Below, in pieces: positions 59,218 through 62,656 of a stretch of DNA of 62,656 nucleotides. The stretch is from Chryseobacterium carnipullorum (GTDB taxonomy: Bacteria; Bacteroidota; Bacteroidia; Flavobacteriales; Weeksellaceae). The position numbers were made by a program, and so were the translations under genes. How positions within the stretch are numbered: the stretch's first letter is position 1; each line of letters starts with the position of its first letter. The stretch spans positions 1 through 62,656 of the forward strand of contig NZ_FRCD01000025.1 of NCBI RefSeq assembly GCF_900142785.1. Reading direction: 5' to 3'. The notes under the pieces were generated by a model. It saw nothing but the letters and a program-made list of their open reading frames with translations. It had not been told where the DNA came from and ran no database searches.

Positions 59218-59964
59218 GTGAAACTTAAACTACTCTTTTTTTTAACTTCCTTTTTTTTCATTCATCTCCATGCTCAGAATTATATTTTCGGAAAAGTAAT
59301 TTCTGAAGACAATGCAGAAATCCAAGAGGTAACGGTAATTAATATCAGAACGGATGAAAGAGGAGTGACCAACCGCGACGGACACTTTATGGTTTCCGGA
59401 AGGGCAGGAGATGAGCTCAGGTTTGTAAAAGCGGGATACGAAAGGATTGTCAGAAGGGTTTCCAAAGAAAATATAGAATCTCCCCTTAATATTACTTTGG
59501 CAAGAGCGACCATATTAATTCCTGAAGTGGAAATCAAGCAGGGTCTTACCGGTGATTTGAAAATTGATACAAAAAATCTTAACCGACCTAAAAAAGTGGA
59601 TAAGCTGATCAAAGATATGGACAGATATATTGCTCAGAAATCAGATCCAAGGATTCTTGCCGCAAAACCCGGAGAATTTGTACAGCCAAAAGGACAGGGC
59701 TTTTTTATCGGGAAAGTGAAAAATAAATGGGACGATATTGATCTCATCAGTTATCTGCATGCAGCGCTTGGTGATGATTATTTTACAAATTTAAAAATCG
59801 AAAAACCTCAGATCGAACATTTTATCAACTATGTTCTGGCAGGAGGTTTTGAGAGACAAAAAATTCTCAAATACGGCTTTTGCAGTGATGCTGATCTGAA
59901 CAGGTTTCAAAGGTTTGTACTGACGAGAATTTCTTCTTACCGCGCTCCAAAAACTCAAAGATAA
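59218..59964 (+). CDS. CarboxypepD_reg-like domain secreted protein, copy 1
   Basis: A 248-residue exported protein starting with GTG (signal peptide MKLKLLFFLTSFFFIHLHAQ). Residues about 22-105 form a carboxypeptidase-regulatory-like beta-sandwich (FGKVISEDNAEIQEVTVINI, then TNRDGHFMV, GDELRFVKAGYERIVRRV), followed by the linker VEIKQGLTGDLKIDTK. A helical C-terminal domain follows (about 170-240, DLISYLHAALGDDYFTNLKI). The same layout recurs in the next two genes, so this is the first of three tandem paralogues. The domain is common in TonB receptors, but no barrel follows, so a stand-alone surface or periplasmic protein is likely. An exact -7 box lies just upstream. Confidence 0.82.
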   Translation: MKLKLLFFLTSFFFIHLHAQNYIFGKVISEDNAEIQEVTVINIRTDERGVTNRDGHFMVSGRAGDELRFVKAGYERIVRRVSKENIESPLNITLARATILIPEVEIKQGLTGDLKIDTKNLNRPKKVDKLIKDMDRYIAQKSDPRILAAKPGEFVQPKGQGFFIGKVKNKWDDIDLISYLHAALGDDYFTNLKIEKPQIEHFINYVLAGGFERQKILKYGFCSDADLNRFQRFVLTRISSYRAPKTQR

Positions 59965-59970
59965 ACGCAA

Positions 59971-60777
59971 ATGAAAACGTATATTAAACAAAGTCTTTAT
60001 ACCATTCCGTTTTTTGTATCTGCAGAATTTTTTTCCCAGCAGCAGGTAACCGGAATTGTTACGGATAACGGTAAGTCCAATATCAATCCGGTTTTAGTCA
60101 TTAATGTTTCCAACCAAAAGAGTACATTAAGCGATGCTTCAGGACGGTTTAGTATAGAAGCGTCAGAAAATGATGAAATCAGATTTGTAAAGGAAGGGTA
60201 TTACCGTTTTGACAAGAAAATGATTAAAGAAGACTTCAATTCTCCTTTAATGATCACTCTTGAAAAAAGAGAAATAGAGATTCCTGAAGTAAAAATAACT
60301 TATAAGCCTAGCGGAAATCTGGAGAAGGACAACAAACATCTTAATGAATCCCGAAAGATCGTTTCTTTAAGATCGGAACTGGATGAGTATATGAAAAGCC
60401 CATTGAATGAGGCTTTACCTGATAATACGGTTTCAAAAACTTTTAAACAGGATTACGGCGCAGGCCAGGTTAACCTTTTGGGCGTTTTGGATGCTGCTGT
60501 TGGTCTGTTCAAAAAAGCGACAGAACTTAAAATTACCAAAGCTAATTTTACAGAAACACAGGACTTTATTAAAAGAGTCAAGCAGGAAGCGGATTTAACG
60601 TTCCTTAAAAAGTATGGAATGGATGAGGAGCGCATAGACCAGTTTCTTCTCTATGCCAATGATACCCGTATGATGGCGAAAAAATACAGAAAAAACTTTA
60701 AGATCGATGTGGTGGAATATGAATTAAGAGTAGCTTTCGCAGAGTACAAGAAAACCCGTAAGTTGGATAATCTTTAA
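59971..60777 (+). CDS. CarboxypepD_reg-like domain secreted protein, copy 2
   Basis: A 268-residue paralogue of its neighbours, six bases after the first copy. It has a signal peptide (ending FFSQQQV), a beta-sandwich with VTGIVTDNGK, TLSDASGRFSIEASENDEI and RFVKEGYYRF, a short linker (VKITYKPSGNLEKDNKHLNE), and a helical C-terminal domain whose FLKKYGMDEERIDQFLLYAND motif is shared with the third copy. No catalytic residues are visible. The tight spacing makes co-translation with the other copies likely. Confidence 0.82.
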   Translation: MKTYIKQSLYTIPFFVSAEFFSQQQVTGIVTDNGKSNINPVLVINVSNQKSTLSDASGRFSIEASENDEIRFVKEGYYRFDKKMIKEDFNSPLMITLEKREIEIPEVKITYKPSGNLEKDNKHLNESRKIVSLRSELDEYMKSPLNEALPDNTVSKTFKQDYGAGQVNLLGVLDAAVGLFKKATELKITKANFTETQDFIKRVKQEADLTFLKKYGMDEERIDQFLLYANDTRMMAKKYRKNFKIDVVEYELRVAFAEYKKTRKLDNL

Positions 60778-60796
60778 TTGGTAAGGAAGAATAGAA

Positions 60797-61612
60797 ATGA
60801 ATTTTATATGCGAAAATAGTAGTATTGCTCATTGGAAGAAAATTTCATTTCTTCTTATTTTTATGTTCAATACCGTCTTATCGCAGCAAACTGTAACGGG
60901 CCGTATCGTAGATGAAAGCGGTGAAAATTTAAGTGCTGTCATGATCATCAATATGTCTACCGACCAGAAAGTTTCTTCCGATTTCATGGGGATGTTTTCC
61001 ATTCAGGCAGCTCCCAATGATGAGCTGAGATTTGTAAAAGCAGATTTCAGAAGAGTTTCTGCAAAAGTTCCTGCTGGCGGATTCAATTCTCAACTGTTGG
61101 TCACCTTAATTCCAATACCCACAGACGTTGGAGAAGTAAAAATTGTTAAAAAACCGACAGGTGATCTGGGAACCGATTCAAGGCTGGCTGCAAAAGTGGA
61201 TAAAAGCGAAATTGTAGAACAGGCTGTAGGACTGCCACAACCTGTTGGGAAAATGAGGGAAAAACCTGCTGAAGTGAAAAAAGTACTTCTGCCTATACTT
61301 TTAGGTTCACTGGATGTGCAGGGTGCCTATGATCTGATCAGTGGAAAAGCGAGGCGTCAGAAACGGCAATACAGGTATGATGATCTCCAGGAGCATATTC
61401 TGTGGGTGAGAAACAGAGTCGATAATGAATACTTTACCAGTGCAGGAATCCCGGAAGAGCGCATCTCAGAATTTATACAATATTCTTTTGAGGTTAAGCC
61501 TCAGGTAAGAACCTACGTGAAGGCAAAAAATCTTTCCGGAGTCTTACTCAGAATGGAAGAAACAATGCCTGTTTATCTCGAAAGATTAAAACAGCAGAAA
61601 AAGAAGAAATAA
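60797..61612 (+). CDS. CarboxypepD_reg-like domain secreted protein, copy 3
   Basis: A 271-residue paralogue, 19 bases after copy 2. The signal peptide is preceded by a short polar stretch (MNFICENSSIAHWKK) that is longer than usual. The beta-sandwich has VTGRIVDESGENLSAVMIIN, SSDFMGMFSIQAAPNDEL and RFVKADFRRVSAKV; the linker is VKIVKKPTGDLGTDSRLA. The helical domain has the AGIPEERISEFIQYSF motif seen in copy 2, and the protein ends in a run of Lys (QQKKKK). It is the most diverged of the three. Confidence 0.8.
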   Translation: MNFICENSSIAHWKKISFLLIFMFNTVLSQQTVTGRIVDESGENLSAVMIINMSTDQKVSSDFMGMFSIQAAPNDELRFVKADFRRVSAKVPAGGFNSQLLVTLIPIPTDVGEVKIVKKPTGDLGTDSRLAAKVDKSEIVEQAVGLPQPVGKMREKPAEVKKVLLPILLGSLDVQGAYDLISGKARRQKRQYRYDDLQEHILWVRNRVDNEYFTSAGIPEERISEFIQYSFEVKPQVRTYVKAKNLSGVLLRMEETMPVYLERLKQQKKKK

Positions 61613-61686
61613 TGTTAAAGAATTCTTAAAAATCGGAATAGAAATTGATGTATTGCTAGTACAGAATCAATCAGATCACATTTTTT

Positions 61687-62421
61687 ATGAATAAAAATAT
61701 TATTGCAGTAGCAGTCGGAGCACTTGGATTTGTCCTTGGGCTTGGCTTTTTAGGGAATGCCATTAAAAACAGAAATAAATCTGAAAATACGATTTCCGTA
61801 ACCGGATTGGGCACCAAACAGTTTACTTCCGATCTGATCACCTGGTCCGGAAGCTTTTCCAAAAATAACTCTGATTTAAAAGCAGCTTATGATGAGCTGG
61901 CTATAGACCGGAAGGTGATTAACGACTATCTGGTTTCAAAAGGAATCAAACAGACTGAGATTGTGTTTTCTTCCGTAGATATCCAAAAGCAGTTCAGAAG
62001 CTATAACGATTCTAACGGGAATTATGTTCAGGGCGAATTTTCCGGGTACAATCTTACCCAAAAGGTTTCCATTGAAAGTAAGGAAGTGGTAAAGATCGAA
62101 AACCTTTCCAGAAATATTACCGAAATTATCAACCGGGGTATTGAGTTCACTTCTTCAGCACCTTCTTATTTTTATACCAAATTGGCCACGGTAAAACAGG
62201 AAATGATTGCAGGAGCAACAAAAGATGCCAAAGAACGCGCTGAGAAAATTGCAGAGAATTCAGGAAGCAGCCTGGGAAGTCTCAAAAAAGCGACCATGGG
62301 AGTCATTCAGATTACGCAACCTAATTCCAATGAAGACTATTCTTACGGTGGAACATTCAATACTTCTTCCAAAGAAAAAGAAGCGAATATTACCATAAAA
62401 CTGGAATATGAAGTCAATTAA
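61687..62421 (+). CDS. SIMPL domain-containing protein
   Basis: A 244-residue protein with an N-terminal membrane anchor (ALGFVLGLGFLGNAIKN) and a SIMPL domain filling the rest: TISVTGLGTKQFTSDLITW, SSVDIQKQFRSYND, then FSGYNLTQKVSIESKEVVK and KERAEKIAENSGSSLGSLKKA. SIMPL-type proteins are periplasmic; E. coli YggE protects against oxidative stress and other members form oligomeric rings. It lies 74 bases after the CarboxypepD cluster and may be separate. Confidence 0.9.
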   Translation: MNKNIIAVAVGALGFVLGLGFLGNAIKNRNKSENTISVTGLGTKQFTSDLITWSGSFSKNNSDLKAAYDELAIDRKVINDYLVSKGIKQTEIVFSSVDIQKQFRSYNDSNGNYVQGEFSGYNLTQKVSIESKEVVKIENLSRNITEIINRGIEFTSSAPSYFYTKLATVKQEMIAGATKDAKERAEKIAENSGSSLGSLKKATMGVIQITQPNSNEDYSYGGTFNTSSKEKEANITIKLEYEVN

Positions 62422-62520
62422 AAACTAATCTTTGAAGTCTGTTAAATCAGTAGAAATCATATTCTCCCAAAGATTAAAGATAAGCAAATCGCTTGTTTGA
62501 GATTGGCAGATCAAAAAAAT

Positions 62521-62549
62521 AAACCGCGGGAAATCTTCCGGCGGTTTTT
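62521..62549 (+). terminator. Terminator after the SIMPL gene
   Basis: AAACCGCGGGAA pairs with TTCCGGCGGTTT (11 of 12 bases) around ATC, followed by T residues, 100 bases after the stop. The 62422-62520 stretch holds nothing else. Confidence 0.8.
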
Positions 62550-62561
62550 ATATTTTAATGA

Positions 62562-62656
62562 TGTCTAGTCCTGAAATATCGATACACAAAAAAAGCATCG
62601 TTATGGAAGAACATTTAGAAACCCAGTACGTCAAGCGTACGCAGCGAGATTACAAT
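62562..62656 (+). mobile_element. Left end of an IS3-type insertion sequence
   Basis: TGTCTAGTCCTGAAATATCG and the following ATAC look like an IS3-group terminal repeat, beginning with the usual TG. A transposase frame begins 41 bases later and continues out of the window, so the element is cut by the edge. The exact left boundary is an estimate. Confidence 0.6.
62603..62656 (+). CDS. IS3-family transposase, N-terminal 18 residues only
   Basis: ATG at 62603 begins MEEHLETQYVKRTQRDYN and runs to the edge. The YVKRTQRDY sequence matches the opening of IS3-family OrfA-type transposases that I recall from Chryseobacterium, where it precedes a helix-turn-helix. The rest of the gene, including any frameshift site, is outside the window. 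Confidence 0.7.
   Translation, partial: MEEHLETQYVKRTQRDYN

Noticed and set aside
1..62656. tRNA, rRNA or tmRNA genes
   Set aside because: No cloverleaf-like or rRNA-like sequence was seen in any gap.

Overview
The window reads as chromosomal DNA of a Chryseobacterium-like member of the Flavobacteriia (Bacteroidota). The evidence is low GC content, genes without clear Shine-Dalgarno sites, promoters of the Bacteroidota type (TTG, 17-23 bases, TAnnTTTG), GLPGLI-family, type IX secretion (T9SS) and OmpA/thrombospondin-3 proteins, and a 57-residue peptide with the double-glycine leader typical of Chryseobacterium 'bacteriocin-like' peptides. No rRNA, tRNA, CRISPR array or prophage was seen. Both window edges cut an insertion sequence: the 3' end of an IS256-type element on the left and the start of an IS3-type element on the right.

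Layout. 0-3 kb: IS end, then a minus-strand cassette of a double-glycine leader peptide, a secreted protein with a TlpA-like N-terminal domain and a GLPGLI protein, followed by a lipoprotein esterase. 3-7.7 kb: two tandem outer-membrane beta-barrel receptors. 7.9-13.4 kb: a propeller-type sensor kinase, its LuxR-type response regulator, and a large secreted protein of unknown role. 13.4-24.4 kb: mostly core functions (DUF3817, nadD, a decayed four-helix-bundle gene, recJ, an M48 peptidase, an asymmetric ABC-F protein, smpB, an OmpA porin with TSP3 repeats, a YebC-type regulator, an LpxH-like phosphoesterase with a glycosyltransferase, a GNAT). 24.6-32.1 kb: a membrane and stress cluster of RDD, SpoIIM, DUF4129, DUF4350, MoxR and DUF58 proteins, interrupted by an 8-bp tandem repeat and a four-helix-bundle relic. 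32.2-35.3 kb: OsmC and a GH63-like glucosidase.

35.4-44.8 kb is a methionine operon behind a SAM-I riboswitch: metX, an ACT-homoserine dehydrogenase without a kinase domain, an O-acyl-homoserine sulfhydrylase, an intact four-helix-bundle gene, methionine synthase split into two genes, and metF. 44.8-48.8 kb: a GNAT-fold protein, folE, an AT-rich orphan and cysS. 49.3-55.6 kb: a T9SS-exported propeller-like protein, MalQ, a GGFR-repeat secreted protein, a Spy/LTxxQ-like periplasmic protein and ferritin. 55.7-55.9 kb: an AT-rich gap with a dense cluster of DnaA-box-like sites, a candidate replication origin or DnaA-binding locus. 55.9-62.4 kb: a RecB/AddA-like helicase-nuclease, three tandem CarboxypepD_reg-like surface proteins and a SIMPL protein.

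The points most worth a second look are the double-glycine peptide cassette, the DnaA-box cluster, the SAM riboswitch whose downstream hairpin encloses a TTG start codon, and three four-helix-bundle genes at different stages of decay. All functional calls come from reading motifs; no database search was possible.
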